Counted from the first letter of the stretch, positions 21,458 through 32,142 are shown. The stretch is DNA of 64,000 bases from CAZBBC01 sp964489835 (GCA_964489835.1 CAZBBC010000003.1:1-64000), one strand, 5' to 3'. The notes: generated by a model from the letters alone, not told the origin. A program made the numbers and translations.

Positions 21458-21946
21458 AAGATCTTAAACCTTTCCTGGATATAAATTCCTTCTAAATTTA
21501 TTGTGTATCAGAAAGCTACTCCTTCCAAAAAATTTCTCTCGGAAGAATGAATCCTTCGGATAAATTAAAAATATCTATTTCTCTTTTCATAGAAAGTATC
21601 TTCCATTTTCTCAGGTATAACCTGCTAACGAGAAGATCTTTCTTCCCTAAATCATAACAACAATTCTAATATTTTTTACACTTAATGATATAATTGTGAT
21701 CGTTCCGCTCACAAGGGTGAATAATTATGATAATAATTTAATACAGGATTCATTTTTGAAACGATGTTTTCAAGAGAAATATATCAATAAGAATTAAAAT
21801 GATAATCTGATTTTATTGCGATTGTTAATTAGCAATATTTTTACTCAGAATGAATTCCTTTTTTACAATACTAGCTGAATAAATTCACCATAGGCGAGAA
21901 AACTTAACGGAGCTTTTCGCAGTTTTAGGAATTTAACCTGATATAT
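21458..21946. other. 489-bp non-coding region upstream of rho
   Basis: No ORF on either strand looks real. The sequence is AT-rich with pyrimidine-rich patches. I see no perfect hairpin with a T-tract and no exact TAnnTTTG box on the minus strand. Rho is autoregulated through a long leader in several bacteria, so a regulatory leader is possible but not demonstrated here. Confidence 0.4.
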
Positions 21947-23257
21947 TTACCGTGTCAAGTTCTTTTTATATATTAGTTTAAGTAATTCCCCTACAATAAA
22001 ATGGCTACCCATCACAAATAAATGGTCATTTTTATTCATTTTTTCAACGACATACCCATGAGCATCAATTACTGATTTTATACTTATTACATCATTCCTG
22101 TATTTTTTAAATTCTTTTTTTAAAGTCTCGGTTAAAAGGGCTCGTTCATGTTTCGGTTCTGTGACGATAATTCTGCTGAATTGATTTTGTAAAAGACGCG
22201 CGATAGGTTTGTATTGCTTATCATCCAATAAGCCGATCAACAACCATCGAGTATTTATTTCTCCGATTGTCCGAATAAATTCGAGGGTTTGTTTAAAACC
22301 TGAAAAATTATGACTAACGTCAAGGTAAATAGCAGGATTTGTGGAAACACGTTGCAATCGTCCATTCCATTGTATATGTGCTAACACTTCTCTGAATATT
22401 TTTTCTGAAAATGGTATTTTTATTCTGTCCAGGTACCAGCGGGCAGTTATATACGCCAGACATGCGTTGTTGACCTGGAAAGATCCACCCATACTAATCC
22501 TTAGTTGTTGCATTTGATGATCATGGATATAGTCAATACAATTAAATACACTATACGTCGATGCCGGCAGTATCTTTTCCACTTTTATACAATCTGGTAA
22601 ATAGTATTGCTTCTCAGAGTTCATGGAAAATTTGTTGATGACCTTTATCACTATCTTATTTTGTGTCGCGCTGAATAAAGTGGATCCTTTTTTTATTATT
22701 ACCGCTTTTTCTTCGGCAATCGACCGAAGATTCTGTCCCAGCTGCTTTGTGTGATCTATAGCTATAGGAGTGATTACAACCGCTATCGGTTTCAAAACAT
22801 TTGTTGAGTCCAGGCGTCCACCAAGTCCTGTCTCAATAACAGCAATGTCGATATTCTGCCGTTTAAAATATTCAAATGCCATGGCTGTTGTAGTGTCAAA
22901 AAACGTTGCTTTTAATTTATCAACCAATGGTCGCATTTGATTCCACATAGTGAGTATGAATTCTTTTCCCACCAGATCGCTGTTAATCCGAATCCGCTCC
23001 CGAAAATCCACTAGATGGGGAGATGTGTACAATCCTACTTTTAAACCATGAGCCGAAAGTATATTTTGGATTATAAATGAAGTAGATCCTTTGCCATTAG
23101 TACCAGCAACATGAATAGTTGGATAAGATTCTTGTGGATTATGCAGGTCATGACACAAAAATGAAATGTTATCCAATCCCATCTTGACAGAATATTTTTG
23201 CAAATCATATAATTCTGAGATCGTTACTGAATATTCTTTTTCTGTCAATGGGTTCAT
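21947..23257 (-). CDS. folC: Folylpolyglutamate/dihydrofolate synthase
   Basis: Mur-ligase-family enzyme that adds glutamate to (dihydro)folate or dihydropteroate. The 436 residues carry the ATP loop in VAGTNGKGSTS at about 50-60, the folate-loop region SPHLVDFRERIRIN, ETGLGGRLDSTN, and a C-terminal domain with YLDVSHN. Whether it does both reactions cannot be told from sequence. Confidence 0.94.
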   Translation of the reverse strand: MNPLTEKEYSVTISELYDLQKYSVKMGLDNISFLCHDLHNPQESYPTIHVAGTNGKGSTSFIIQNILSAHGLKVGLYTSPHLVDFRERIRINSDLVGKEFILTMWNQMRPLVDKLKATFFDTTTAMAFEYFKRQNIDIAVIETGLGGRLDSTNVLKPIAVVITPIAIDHTKQLGQNLRSIAEEKAVIIKKGSTLFSATQNKIVIKVINKFSMNSEKQYYLPDCIKVEKILPASTYSVFNCIDYIHDHQMQQLRISMGGSFQVNNACLAYITARWYLDRIKIPFSEKIFREVLAHIQWNGRLQRVSTNPAIYLDVSHNFSGFKQTLEFIRTIGEINTRWLLIGLLDDKQYKPIARLLQNQFSRIIVTEPKHERALLTETLKKEFKKYRNDVISIKSVIDAHGYVVEKMNKNDHLFVMGSHFIVGELLKLIYKKNLTR

Positions 23258-23403
23258 ATCATTAGCATCCGGATCATTTCATCGCTCACGTTGATGGGAA
23301 AGGATAAAATTGTCTGGGACTTTATCCATTAAAAATACGATCGATTCAATTATTACGGGCAGGATGAAATTTCTTGATGAGCCATTGAAACTAACTCATG
23401 TTA

Positions 23404-23826
23404 TTATACAAATTTCCCGATAATATATCCAATAATGATACCAAGTAAGAGTACAATTGTTAAAACACGATAATTTAATACATCTTTTGAATAACCTTTT
23501 TTTATTGCCAGAACCGAAACAAAATAACCGAGAGCGTTGATTAGCCAGAATATCGGTAGGGCAAGTAACTTGGCAATTATAGGACCAATGAATGGTACCA
23601 ATGCAATAATACTAATCAATCCAATAAAGGCCTGGGTAATGAGCCCAAAGAGAACAACCACACCACCAATAATGGTTTCGTCCACTTCGTAATGAAGAGC
23701 GACGGTAATAAATACCCCGATTATCATCCACAGAACGATTGTTTTCCAAAAAGCAAGGAAAAAGTCTTTAATCGTAATATGTAATTGAGAAGAGTTTTTC
23801 TTTTTAAGGGAAGGTTTGTCTCTCAT
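23404..23826 (-). CDS. Small membrane protein of unknown function
   Basis: I do not recognise this 140-residue protein. A basic N-terminus (KKKNS) is followed by about four hydrophobic segments (about 28-45, 50-75, 80-105 and 118-138), suggesting a small polytopic inner-membrane protein. The ATG shares its first base with the final A of the uppS stop codon, so it is co-translated with uppS. A TTG one codon earlier is possible. The link to undecaprenyl phosphate metabolism is by position only. Confidence 0.75.
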   Translation of the reverse strand: MRDKPSLKKKNSSQLHITIKDFFLAFWKTIVLWMIIGVFITVALHYEVDETIIGGVVVLFGLITQAFIGLISIIALVPFIGPIIAKLLALPIFWLINALGYFVSVLAIKKGYSKDVLNYRVLTIVLLLGIIIGYIIGKFV

Positions 23827-24614
23827 CAAGATTCTTGCAAAGAACTTTGGGAATATAATTGTTCCGTAACCATACCGAATCTTCTTTCTCGTTTAAGATA
23901 ATTTCTGATTGCTTCATAAAGATCGGGGGTACGAAAATCAGGCCAAAGCGTATTGGTCACATAGATTTCAGAATACGCTATTTGCCAGAGCATAAAATTG
24001 CTGATCCTGAATTCTCCACTGGTACGAATGATTAGATCAGGATCCGGGAGACCTGATGTCTGCAGATGATCACTAATGAGTTGTTCATCTATCTGATCAG
24101 ATGTTATTTCTCCCGTCATAACTTTTTCAACAATTTTACTTACGGCGGTTTTTATTTCTTTACGACTTCCGTAGCTGAGAGCGAGATTAAGGGTAAGGCC
24201 AGTATTATCTTTGGTCATTTCTATCGCCTCATTCATACTCGATTGTGTCTCTCTCGGTAAGTCCTCCAGATCCCCTATGCACGTAATCCGTACATTTTTT
24301 TCCATCAGTTCTCTGATTTCACGATTCAATGTCGTCACCAATAACTTCATTAGCGCAGAAACCTCAAACAATGGTCTCTTCCAGTTTTCCAGTGAAAATG
24401 TAAAAAGTGTCAGAACTTTTATACCGACATTACCACAGGCCTCCACAACCTCGCGAACGGAATCAATACCAGCATTATGTCCTGCAATTCTGGGAAGCCG
24501 GCGTTTTTTTGCCCAACGTCCGTTACCATCCATAATAATTCCGATATGCTTAGGAAGATTGGGTTGATCTTCCAGCCAGGTTTTTAAACTTTGTATTTCC
24601 CTATGGACTCTCAC
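23826..24614 (-). CDS. uppS: Undecaprenyl (isoprenyl) diphosphate synthase
   Basis: cis-Prenyltransferase that makes the C55 lipid carrier for peptidoglycan and other glycans. [16 protein letters not shown] near the N-terminus holds the catalytic Asp, followed by [23 protein letters not shown] and a C-terminal RERRFG. I chose the GTG at 24614 (262 residues) because AAAAGGG lies just upstream and because family members begin about 20 residues before the catalytic loop. An ATG 26 codons earlier would add an atypical extension. Confidence 0.94.
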   Translation of the reverse strand: MRVHREIQSLKTWLEDQPNLPKHIGIIMDGNGRWAKKRRLPRIAGHNAGIDSVREVVEACGNVGIKVLTLFTFSLENWKRPLFEVSALMKLLVTTLNREIRELMEKNVRITCIGDLEDLPRETQSSMNEAIEMTKDNTGLTLNLALSYGSRKEIKTAVSKIVEKVMTGEITSDQIDEQLISDHLQTSGLPDPDLIIRTSGEFRISNFMLWQIAYSEIYVTNTLWPDFRTPDLYEAIRNYLKRERRFGMVTEQLYSQSSLQES

Positions 24615-24840
24615 ACTGATGATCCCTTTTAAACTTGTTAATTTACTTTCAATATATTCAAAGTCAAGAAAAATGTGCCTACTCAATATCACCAGAATAT
24701 CACTATCAAAGAATAAACGAAAACAAAATCAGAATTTTGTAGATTGTCCAGAGCAAAAATTAATGTTTCTTATTTTTTGCGATAAAACCGTATGTTGTTT
24801 AAATTTTTTGTTTATACTAAAACAGAATTTACAGGTACTG

Positions 24841-26646
24841 ATGTATATAGACAAAATTCGGAATTTTTGTATTATCGCCCATATTGATCATGGTAAATCA
24901 ACTCTGGCAGACCGTATGCTCGAACTGACAGGGACAATCGCCAGTAGAGATTTAGTTAATCAGGTTCTTGATGATATGGAATTGGAGAGAGAAAGAGGAA
25001 TTACAATTAAATCCCATGCCATACAGATGCAATACAAGGCAGTGGATGGCGGGACTTATATCTTTAATCTGATAGATACACCTGGTCATGTGGATTTTTC
25101 GTTCGAAGTCTTTCGAAGTCTAGGTGCCTGTGAAGGTGCATTGCTTGTCGTCGATGCCGCACAGGGTATTGAAGCACAAACATTAAGTAATCTTTACCTT
25201 GCGATTGAGAATGATTTATATCTTATACCCGTAATAAACAAAATTGATTTACCAAGCGCTCAGATTGATGCGGTAAAGAATCAGATCATCAAGGTGATCG
25301 GCTGCTCAGAAGATGAAATCTATCTGGTTAGTGCAAAATCAGGGGAGGGTGTCTCACAAATTTTGGAAACGATTGTTAAAAAAATTCCCCCTCCGCAAGG
25401 ATCATCGGATAATCCGGCACAAGCGTTGATATTTGATTCAGTCTTCGATCCATATCGAGGTGTTATTACATATATCCGTGTTTTTGAGGGTACTTTTCGT
25501 AAAAATGATGCGATAATCTTTTTTCAATCATCTAAAAATTTTGAAGTTGGTGAACTGGGAATTTTAAAAATGAAACGGCAGCCCGTTGATGCCCTGCGGG
25601 CAGGTGAGGTTGGATATCTAATTTCAGGGGCCAAGGATGTCCACGAAACAAAAGTGGGTGATACCATCACCCTGGTTAAAAATCCCGCCACGAATCCACT
25701 GTTTAAATACAAAGAAATACAACCAATGGTCTATAGTGGTATTTATCCTGTGGATAGCGATGATTTTGAACATCTCCGGGACTCATTGGATAAACTTTAT
25801 TTAAATGATAGTTCTCTTGTTTTTATACCTGAAACCTCCAAAGCTCTTGGATTTGGATTTCGATGCGGGTTTTTAGGACTCTTACACATGGAAATTATTC
25901 AAGAGCGCCTGGAGCGCGAATATAAAATTAGTATCATTAATACTGTACCAAATGTTGTTTATCGGGTCCATCTTAATAATGGGGATGTTGTTGAGATTGA
26001 TAATCCTACCACGTTGCCACCCCCTGGAAAAATAAATTTCATTGAGGAACCTTATATTAACGCCCAGATCATCACCCCCATCGAATATATCGGGAACCTT
26101 ATGAAGCTTTCCCGCGAGCGCCGTGGAATATTTGTGAATACTGAATATCTGGATACATCCAGGGTTGATTTAAATTTTAAATTTCCACTGGCCGAGGTAA
26201 TTTTTGACTTTTTTGATAAACTCAAATCTCTTTCACGGGGATATGCTTCTTTTGATTATGAATTGGATAAATTCCAACAATCCGATCTTGTTAAAATAGA
26301 CATTCTTATTAACGCAGATATCGTTGATGCCTTATCCGTTATTGCCCACAAAGATAAAGCTTATGACTGGGGAAATCGGTTATGCCGGAAACTTAAGGAA
26401 TTGATCCCGAGACAGATGTTTGAAGTTGCCATACAAGCAGCGATCGGAAGTAAAATTATTGCCAGAACAAACGTTAGAGCTCTTAGAAAAAATGTTCTAG
26501 CCAAATGTTATGGCGGAGACATATCACGAAAACGAAAATTATTAGACAAACAGAAAGAAGGTAAAAAACGGATGAAAAAACTTGGAAGTGTGGAAATACC
26601 CCAGGAGGCTTTTTTAGCCGTATTGTCCATGGACACCGAAAAGTAA
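24841..26646 (+). CDS. lepA: Elongation factor 4 (LepA), ribosome-associated GTPase
   Basis: Translational GTPase that acts on ribosomes and affects initiation or back-translocation. The 601-residue length is normal. G1 is [10 protein letters not shown]2 lies in RGITIKSH, G3 is DTPGHVDF, G4 is NKID and G5 is SAK, followed by EF-G-like domains and the LepA C-terminal domain ending in basic GKKRMKKLG. The ATG at 24841 gives MYIDKIRNF before the G1 loop, as in orthologues. An upstream in-frame ATG at 24619 would add 74 atypical residues. Confidence 0.96.
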   Translation: MYIDKIRNFCIIAHIDHGKSTLADRMLELTGTIASRDLVNQVLDDMELERERGITIKSHAIQMQYKAVDGGTYIFNLIDTPGHVDFSFEVFRSLGACEGALLVVDAAQGIEAQTLSNLYLAIENDLYLIPVINKIDLPSAQIDAVKNQIIKVIGCSEDEIYLVSAKSGEGVSQILETIVKKIPPPQGSSDNPAQALIFDSVFDPYRGVITYIRVFEGTFRKNDAIIFFQSSKNFEVGELGILKMKRQPVDALRAGEVGYLISGAKDVHETKVGDTITLVKNPATNPLFKYKEIQPMVYSGIYPVDSDDFEHLRDSLDKLYLNDSSLVFIPETSKALGFGFRCGFLGLLHMEIIQERLEREYKISIINTVPNVVYRVHLNNGDVVEIDNPTTLPPPGKINFIEEPYINAQIITPIEYIGNLMKLSRERRGIFVNTEYLDTSRVDLNFKFPLAEVIFDFFDKLKSLSRGYASFDYELDKFQQSDLVKIDILINADIVDALSVIAHKDKAYDWGNRLCRKLKELIPRQMFEVAIQAAIGSKIIARTNVRALRKNVLAKCYGGDISRKRKLLDKQKEGKKRMKKLGSVEIPQEAFLAVLSMDTEK

Positions 26647-26705
26647 TTGAAACTTTTAAATATTGTGTGACGTTAATTTAGAACAATGAATAGAGGAGAT
26701 ACTTC

Positions 26706-27440
26706 TTGAATAAAAGAAAAACAGAGGAAGATAAGCGTTCCCGGGATTTTTTTGAGGGTCTATTTGTAGCATTAATCGCTGCTTTAATCATCAGACAGTT
26801 TATTGTGCAGGCTTACCGAATACCAACATCATCTATGGAGGATACATTACTTATTGGTGATTTTTTGCTGGTAAATAAATTTAACTATGGTATGCGCACA
26901 CCCGATTGGATTGGAATTCCATATACAGACCTTGGTTTTTCTATCCCCTGGGTAAGGATTCCGGGCTTTAAAGAACCACATCAAAATGATGTTGTTATTT
27001 TTCGTTATCCCCTCGATACCAGTGTTGATTATATTAAGCGATGTATAGCCGTGGGAGGACAAACTGTTGAAATTGTAGATAAGCAAGTTTATGTGGATGG
27101 TATTGAATTCCCCCGACCTCCGGACATGAAATTTATGGACAGAAACATCGTAATGGGAAAAAATGAGGGTCGCTATTCCTTTCAAACGCTTGATAATAAT
27201 AAATATGGCAGCCGTGATAATTTCGGGCCCCTGCGTATTCCGGAAAACAACTTTTTTATGATGGGAGATAACCGGGATCGGAGTTCAGACAGCAGAGTCT
27301 GGGGTTTTGTTCATTTTGATCACGTCGTCGGCGAAGCCTTAATTATTTACCTCTCCTGGAAAGGAGATTTCTCCTTTGCCGATCTGTTTTTGTTTTTTAA
27401 AAAAATACGTTTTGAACGTATTGCCAATATAATTCGCTAG
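26706..27440 (+). CDS. lepB: Signal peptidase I
   Basis: Inner-membrane protease that removes signal peptides from Sec and Tat substrates. The 244 residues have one N-terminal membrane helix (about 18-36), the Ser nucleophile S43 in PTSSMEDTL, and the general-base Lys at about K111 in DYIKRCIAVGG, followed by the conserved MMGDNRDRSSDSR box. It starts at TTG with GAGGAGAT six bases upstream. It follows lepA by 59 bp, the classical lepA-lepB order. Confidence 0.96.
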   Translation: MNKRKTEEDKRSRDFFEGLFVALIAALIIRQFIVQAYRIPTSSMEDTLLIGDFLLVNKFNYGMRTPDWIGIPYTDLGFSIPWVRIPGFKEPHQNDVVIFRYPLDTSVDYIKRCIAVGGQTVEIVDKQVYVDGIEFPRPPDMKFMDRNIVMGKNEGRYSFQTLDNNKYGSRDNFGPLRIPENNFFMMGDNRDRSSDSRVWGFVHFDHVVGEALIIYLSWKGDFSFADLFLFFKKIRFERIANIIR

Positions 27441-27445
27441 TCATA

Positions 27446-28597
27446 ATGAATATCTCTCCCAAACCGGGATTATATGTACATATTCCCTTCTGTCAGTCAA
27501 AATGTGGATATTGTGATTTTTATTCGATTGTAGACGATTCTCTGATAAATCCATTTCTAAATGGATTACTCAAAGAAATTAAACTGACTTCATCCCGCTT
27601 GGGTACCAGGGAAAAGTTTGATACTATTTATTTCGGTGGAGGTACACCTTCCTTATTAAGCATCAAAACGGTAAGTAAAATACTGACCGCGCTTTCTACC
27701 AGTTTTCATTTGGACAATAATTGTGAAATTACACTCGAAGCAAATCCGGGTACGATAAATTTAAACAAACTTAAAGAACTCTATGGTCTCGGTATTAATC
27801 GAATGAGTATCGGCGTTCAAAGTTTCATAGACGAAGAGCTCCGGTCATTGCACAGAATCCATTCTGCCAGGCAGGCAGTTGATGCTATCGAAGCCACCCG
27901 CAGTGCCGGAGTAAATAACATTAATATCGATCTGATTTTTGCTATACCAAATCAATCATCTAAAAATTGGTATTATTCTCTTAATCGGGCGTTAACATTT
28001 CATCCGGAACATATTTCAGTTTACAATCTAACCTATGAACCTGAAACCCTTTTTTATAAAAAATTAAAAAATGACCGGATTATTCCGGTGAATGAAGATG
28101 AGGAAATCGAATATTTCAATACAGCCCATACGTATTTAAATAAATCGGGTTACTGGCACTATGAAGTATCCAATTATGCAAAATCAGAATCCTTTGTTTC
28201 ACGTCATAATTATAAATATTGGAACCATACACCATATCTCGGTTTCGGTCCTTCAGCACATTCCTTTTGGGAAAACAGGCGATGGGCCAATGTTCGTTCC
28301 ATGCCTGAATACATTGGTTGTTTGAACAAACAAGATCTTCCTCGATTTGGTGAGGAACAATTAAAAGTTGAACAACTTATCTTTGAGAATATTTTTCTCG
28401 CTTTGAGAACCTATCAGGGACTTCGCTTAGCTGATTTTGAAAGACGGTTTGGTTTTGATTTTATTCACCACTACCTGACGCAAATTCAGAAATTAATTGA
28501 TAACAAACTGGCAATTATTCAAAACGACTATTTTAGACTTACAGAAAAAGGAATGCTCATTTGTGATGAGATTCTTCCATATTTTTCAGCCGCTTAA
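27446..28597 (+). CDS. hemW: Radical SAM protein HemW
   Basis: HemW is a heme chaperone-like relative of the oxygen-independent coproporphyrinogen oxidase HemN. The 383 residues open with the radical SAM motif CQSKCGYC (C16, C20, C23) and lack the extra cysteine that HemN has right after it, which favours HemW. GGGTPSLL and the C-terminal HemN_C-like domain are visible. The gene begins 5 bp after lepB and ends 1 bp before the next start. Confidence 0.92.
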   Translation: MNISPKPGLYVHIPFCQSKCGYCDFYSIVDDSLINPFLNGLLKEIKLTSSRLGTREKFDTIYFGGGTPSLLSIKTVSKILTALSTSFHLDNNCEITLEANPGTINLNKLKELYGLGINRMSIGVQSFIDEELRSLHRIHSARQAVDAIEATRSAGVNNINIDLIFAIPNQSSKNWYYSLNRALTFHPEHISVYNLTYEPETLFYKKLKNDRIIPVNEDEEIEYFNTAHTYLNKSGYWHYEVSNYAKSESFVSRHNYKYWNHTPYLGFGPSAHSFWENRRWANVRSMPEYIGCLNKQDLPRFGEEQLKVEQLIFENIFLALRTYQGLRLADFERRFGFDFIHHYLTQIQKLIDNKLAIIQNDYFRLTEKGMLICDEILPYFSAA

Positions 28598-28598
28598 A

Positions 28599-30407
28599 AT
28601 GCATATTTTATATTTTGCTTTTATATTGCTGTTAATGGTTTCCTCTACAAACCTGACTTTTGCTCAAAATAGCAGTCATCTATTTCGCTCGGCAAAAGCA
28701 TTGGAGCAAAATCATCAATATGAGGATGCATTGATTTTATACCAAAAAGAGTATCATAAAAATAAACGCAATATGACCGCCATTGCTGGTATAAAAAATT
28801 GTTTTATTGGGTTGCAGCAGTATGAAGCATTGATCGGTTTTTTAGAGAATGTTCTTCGGGATCAGCCCGCAAGTAGCACCTGGCATGTCGATCTCGCTGA
28901 AGTATATTTCCTCAATAATGATCGAGATAGAGCCTTATCACTCTGGCGATTTTATATCGATCAGAATAAAACTGATCCGACAGCTTATCGCCTGGTGGCG
29001 ATGGCCATGATCAGGCAAAGGCTTTTTGATGAGGCGACCGCAATTTATATGGAAGCCATCCAGCAAATAAAAGGTCAGGATAATTTACATGTCGATATCG
29101 CAAATATATATAAGGCACAATTAAATTATGGAAAAGCAAGCGAGCATTATCTTTACTTTTATTTACACCAACCTAAACAACTGGCCTATGTAAGACAGCA
29201 GCTTCTGACTCTTTCCGATAAAGGTCATGATATAAAACCTGTTACATCTGCGATTAATCAATTTCTTAAAGAACACACCGGGCAATCACAGGTCCGGGAA
29301 ATACTTGCCGGGTTATATCTGAAAAACAAAAATTTTGATCAAGCCTTCGAGATTTATAAAAATCTCGAAACGAAAACCACTAATGGTGGTTATATTCATA
29401 AATATGCACTGGAAGCTTTAGCAAATCATGCTTTTCTATATGCAATTCAGGGATTTAAATATTTGATACAAACCTACCCCTTTTCTCCTCTTGTGCCACA
29501 GGCACACTATGATCTGGGCCGTTCTTATGCATCCCTGGCCTATGCCCTCGAACAAAAAGAAAATTCTGGTCAAATGATGAAACAGGCAGTAGGGATTTTT
29601 GAGCGCATTATTCTATCTGATAAAAAATCGAACTTTGTACAACAAAGCTTGATTAATTTAGGTGATATATACTTTGATTATTATTTTGACCTGGATAACG
29701 CAATCAAATATTATCAAACCTTTCTGAAAGATTTCTCATCTGTAAAAATTAGAGATAAAATTGTTATTCGCCTTGGGGATGCTTATTTAACCAAAAGTCA
29801 GACCGATCAGGCAATTAAAATCTATCAACTGGTCAACACTGCAGAATATAAAAACCTATCGAGATTTAAGGTCGCTGAGATTTATTATTTTACCGGTAAC
29901 TTTAAGCAAACCAAACAATTACTTTCTAACCTGATCTCACAAACAAAACCAAACAATGCGTTGATGAATGATATTTTATCGAGGCAAATGTTATTAAAAT
30001 CATTTTCAAAAGATTCTGTTTCTTTGGCAAAATATGCTCAGGCTGATTTGCTCAAATTTCAAAAAAAATATGCTGAGGCTGCAGAAGAATTCTCCGAATT
30101 GAGCCGCGGAAAAAATAATCTTCGTTCTCTCGCCGGCCGGGAAGCGGGTAAACTTTTATTAAAATTGCATAAATATGATGAATCAAAAGGAGTTCTTGAA
30201 CCATTACTTACAGCAATCTCCGAGGACAAGGATCATGATGAACTCATCTTTCTCCTTGCCGAAAGTGAAGAAAAACTTAATCATTTGCATACGGCTTTGG
30301 ATCTGTATAATGAGTTGTTGATCAAGTATCCAAACAGTCTATTTATTCAAGAAGCAAGAAAAAAAGCACGGACTCTGAACATTAAAATAAGCCAGGAACG
30401 GATATAG
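28599..30407 (+). CDS. Secreted tetratricopeptide-repeat protein
   Basis: The 602-residue product has a signal peptide (hydrophobic residues 3-18, likely cleaved after TFAQ) and then repeated 34-residue TPR-like helical pairs throughout, for example around EDALILYQKEY, EATAIYMEAI, NAIKYYQTFL and TALDLYNELLIKYP. It is probably a periplasmic or outer-membrane-associated scaffold. The ATG one base after the hemW stop gives a clean signal peptide; in-frame upstream starts lie inside hemW. No enzymatic motif is visible and the specific role is unknown. Confidence 0.82.
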   Translation: MHILYFAFILLLMVSSTNLTFAQNSSHLFRSAKALEQNHQYEDALILYQKEYHKNKRNMTAIAGIKNCFIGLQQYEALIGFLENVLRDQPASSTWHVDLAEVYFLNNDRDRALSLWRFYIDQNKTDPTAYRLVAMAMIRQRLFDEATAIYMEAIQQIKGQDNLHVDIANIYKAQLNYGKASEHYLYFYLHQPKQLAYVRQQLLTLSDKGHDIKPVTSAINQFLKEHTGQSQVREILAGLYLKNKNFDQAFEIYKNLETKTTNGGYIHKYALEALANHAFLYAIQGFKYLIQTYPFSPLVPQAHYDLGRSYASLAYALEQKENSGQMMKQAVGIFERIILSDKKSNFVQQSLINLGDIYFDYYFDLDNAIKYYQTFLKDFSSVKIRDKIVIRLGDAYLTKSQTDQAIKIYQLVNTAEYKNLSRFKVAEIYYFTGNFKQTKQLLSNLISQTKPNNALMNDILSRQMLLKSFSKDSVSLAKYAQADLLKFQKKYAEAAEEFSELSRGKNNLRSLAGREAGKLLLKLHKYDESKGVLEPLLTAISEDKDHDELIFLLAESEEKLNHLHTALDLYNELLIKYPNSLFIQEARKKARTLNIKISQERI

Positions 30408-30411
30408 AACC

Positions 30412-31668
30412 ATGATTCTCCGTATTATAATAACTATCTTTTTGTTCAACACCATGCTCAAATCCGACTTTTTACTGATACCTATGGACCTGAAACAAAC
30501 AGATCATTTAAAAGCATATGGTATTGCTTACTGGATCCTTGAACAAAATAATAACATAGAATGGTTACTTAATTATCGCGGGGGATCATTTTTATGTGCA
30601 CATTCAATGATATTCGAAAATGAGTGTCGGTTAAGGGGCGTGACTTATGAAATTATTTCTCCTGTTCAGGTTAACACCATCTATGCAACTATTGAAGAGA
30701 ATAATATGGAAAAAATTTTGCTGGAGAAAGCGCCACAGATAGCTGTATACACACCACCGAACTCGCAACCTTGGGATGATGCCGTCACTTTAGCACTTGA
30801 TTATTCGGAAATAAGATACGATAAAATTTATGATACAAAGGTTTTGGCCGGTATTCTTTTAAAATATGACTGGTTACATTTACATCATGAAGATTTTACC
30901 GGTCAATATGGAAAATTTTGGGCAAGCTTTAAAAATGAACCCTGGTATATTGAACAACAATTATTTAATGAAAAACTGGCGGCAGACTTAGGGTATTCAA
31001 AAGTCAGCCAACTAAAAGGGGCCGTGGCTGCGGAATTTAAAAGATACGTCGAATCCGGTGGCTTTTTATTTGCCATGTGTTCCGCAACAGATGCCCTGGA
31101 TATAGCTCTTTCCGCAGAAGGTGTAGATATTTGTGACTCACCTTTCGATCATGATCCTCCTGATCCGGATTATCTGACTAAACTGAATTATTCGAGAGCA
31201 CTGGCATTTACCGATTTCAAATTATATCTGAATCCCAGCATTTATGAATTCAGTGATATCGATACACCTCCGAGCCATCTGCCCCGGTTACGGGATGCTG
31301 ATACCGATTATTTTACTTTGTTTGAGTTTTCGGCAAAATACGATCCGGTCCCGACCATGCTAACACAAAACCATGTCAACGTGGTAAAAGGTTTTATGGG
31401 ACAAACGACCATGTTTCGCGAAGATAAAATTAAGCCGGCGATTGTAATCATGGGGAAGATTGAAGGAAGTGATGAAGTAAAATATTTACACGGGAACCAT
31501 GGAAAAGGTACTTTTACATTCTATGGCGGTCATGATCCGGAAGATTATACGCATCAGGTAGGGGATCCGCCGACTGAATTATCGTTGCATAAAAATTCAC
31601 CTGGCTATCGATTGATTTTAAATAATATATTATTTCCGGCAGCTAAAAAGAAAAAATTAAAAACATAG
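30412..31668 (+). CDS. Conserved protein of the family often labelled 'asparagine synthetase B' (function unknown)
   Basis: The 418-residue protein resembles a Bacteroidota family that databases call asparagine synthetase B. I recognise the blocks LLIPMDLKQTDHLKAYG, WLLNYRGGSF, YTPPNSQPWDDAVT and LHLHHEDFTGQYGKF. None of the asparagine synthetase hallmarks is present: there is no N-terminal Cys nucleophile and no SGGxDS loop. A short hydrophobic N-terminus may be a signal peptide. Late blocks (HGNHGKGTFTFYGGHDPEDY) hint at a glutamine-amidotransferase-like or other hydrolase fold, but this is only a guess. It is the 3' neighbour of the TPR gene (4 bp) and lies upstream of yjbQ. Confidence 0.75.
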   Translation: MILRIIITIFLFNTMLKSDFLLIPMDLKQTDHLKAYGIAYWILEQNNNIEWLLNYRGGSFLCAHSMIFENECRLRGVTYEIISPVQVNTIYATIEENNMEKILLEKAPQIAVYTPPNSQPWDDAVTLALDYSEIRYDKIYDTKVLAGILLKYDWLHLHHEDFTGQYGKFWASFKNEPWYIEQQLFNEKLAADLGYSKVSQLKGAVAAEFKRYVESGGFLFAMCSATDALDIALSAEGVDICDSPFDHDPPDPDYLTKLNYSRALAFTDFKLYLNPSIYEFSDIDTPPSHLPRLRDADTDYFTLFEFSAKYDPVPTMLTQNHVNVVKGFMGQTTMFREDKIKPAIVIMGKIEGSDEVKYLHGNHGKGTFTFYGGHDPEDYTHQVGDPPTELSLHKNSPGYRLILNNILFPAAKKKKLKT

Positions 31669-31677
31669 CGAGGATAT

Positions 31678-32073
31678 ATGGAAAAAATTACCGTTCATTC
31701 GACGGACCAGACAGAGGTCATTGATATCACCCGTAAGGTGCAGACTATTGTTGACGAAAGCGGCGTAAAAAACGGATTATGTTTAATTTTTGTTCCCCAT
31801 ACAACAGCAGCCGTTACGATCAATGAAAATGCGGATCCGGATGTTAAATCTGATATCCTGAAGGAAATTAACAAAGTAATCCCGTTCAGCGATTCTTATC
31901 GTCATATGGAAGGTAATTCTGCAGCGCATATAAAGGCCAGTCTTTTTGGAAGCTCGGAAACTGTAATTATCCAAAATGGAAATTTTCAACTTGGAACCTG
32001 GCAGGGTATCTTTTTTTGTGAGTTTGACGGACCACGCATGCGGCAGATTTGGGTTAGTTTATTATCATCGTAA
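31678..32073 (+). CDS. YjbQ family protein (UPF0047)
   Basis: Small beta-rich protein of the YjbQ/UPF0047 family, for which a weak secondary thiamine-phosphate synthase activity has been reported; the physiological role is unclear. The 131 residues have the conserved FVPHTTAAVTINE, GNSAAHIKASLFGSS and LGTWQGIFFCEFDGPR blocks. GAGGA precedes the ATG. It is 9 bp after the previous gene. Confidence 0.92.
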   Translation: MEKITVHSTDQTEVIDITRKVQTIVDESGVKNGLCLIFVPHTTAAVTINENADPDVKSDILKEINKVIPFSDSYRHMEGNSAAHIKASLFGSSETVIIQNGNFQLGTWQGIFFCEFDGPRMRQIWVSLLSS

Positions 32074-32142
32074 TTAAAATTTGTAAAAAAAGTTGTTGGC
32101 ATTTAAATTCGAGCCTGTTGTCACAAGAAGGAGAGAAGGATT

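Noticed and set aside
24813..24818. TATACT considered as a -10 box for lepA
   Set aside because: No -35 or -33 element at an acceptable distance; AT-rich DNA makes such hexamers common.
24619..24840. N-terminal extension of LepA from an upstream ATG
   Set aside because: The 74 extra residues are unlike any LepA, overlap the uppS promoter region, and the ATG at 24841 gives the standard N-terminus.
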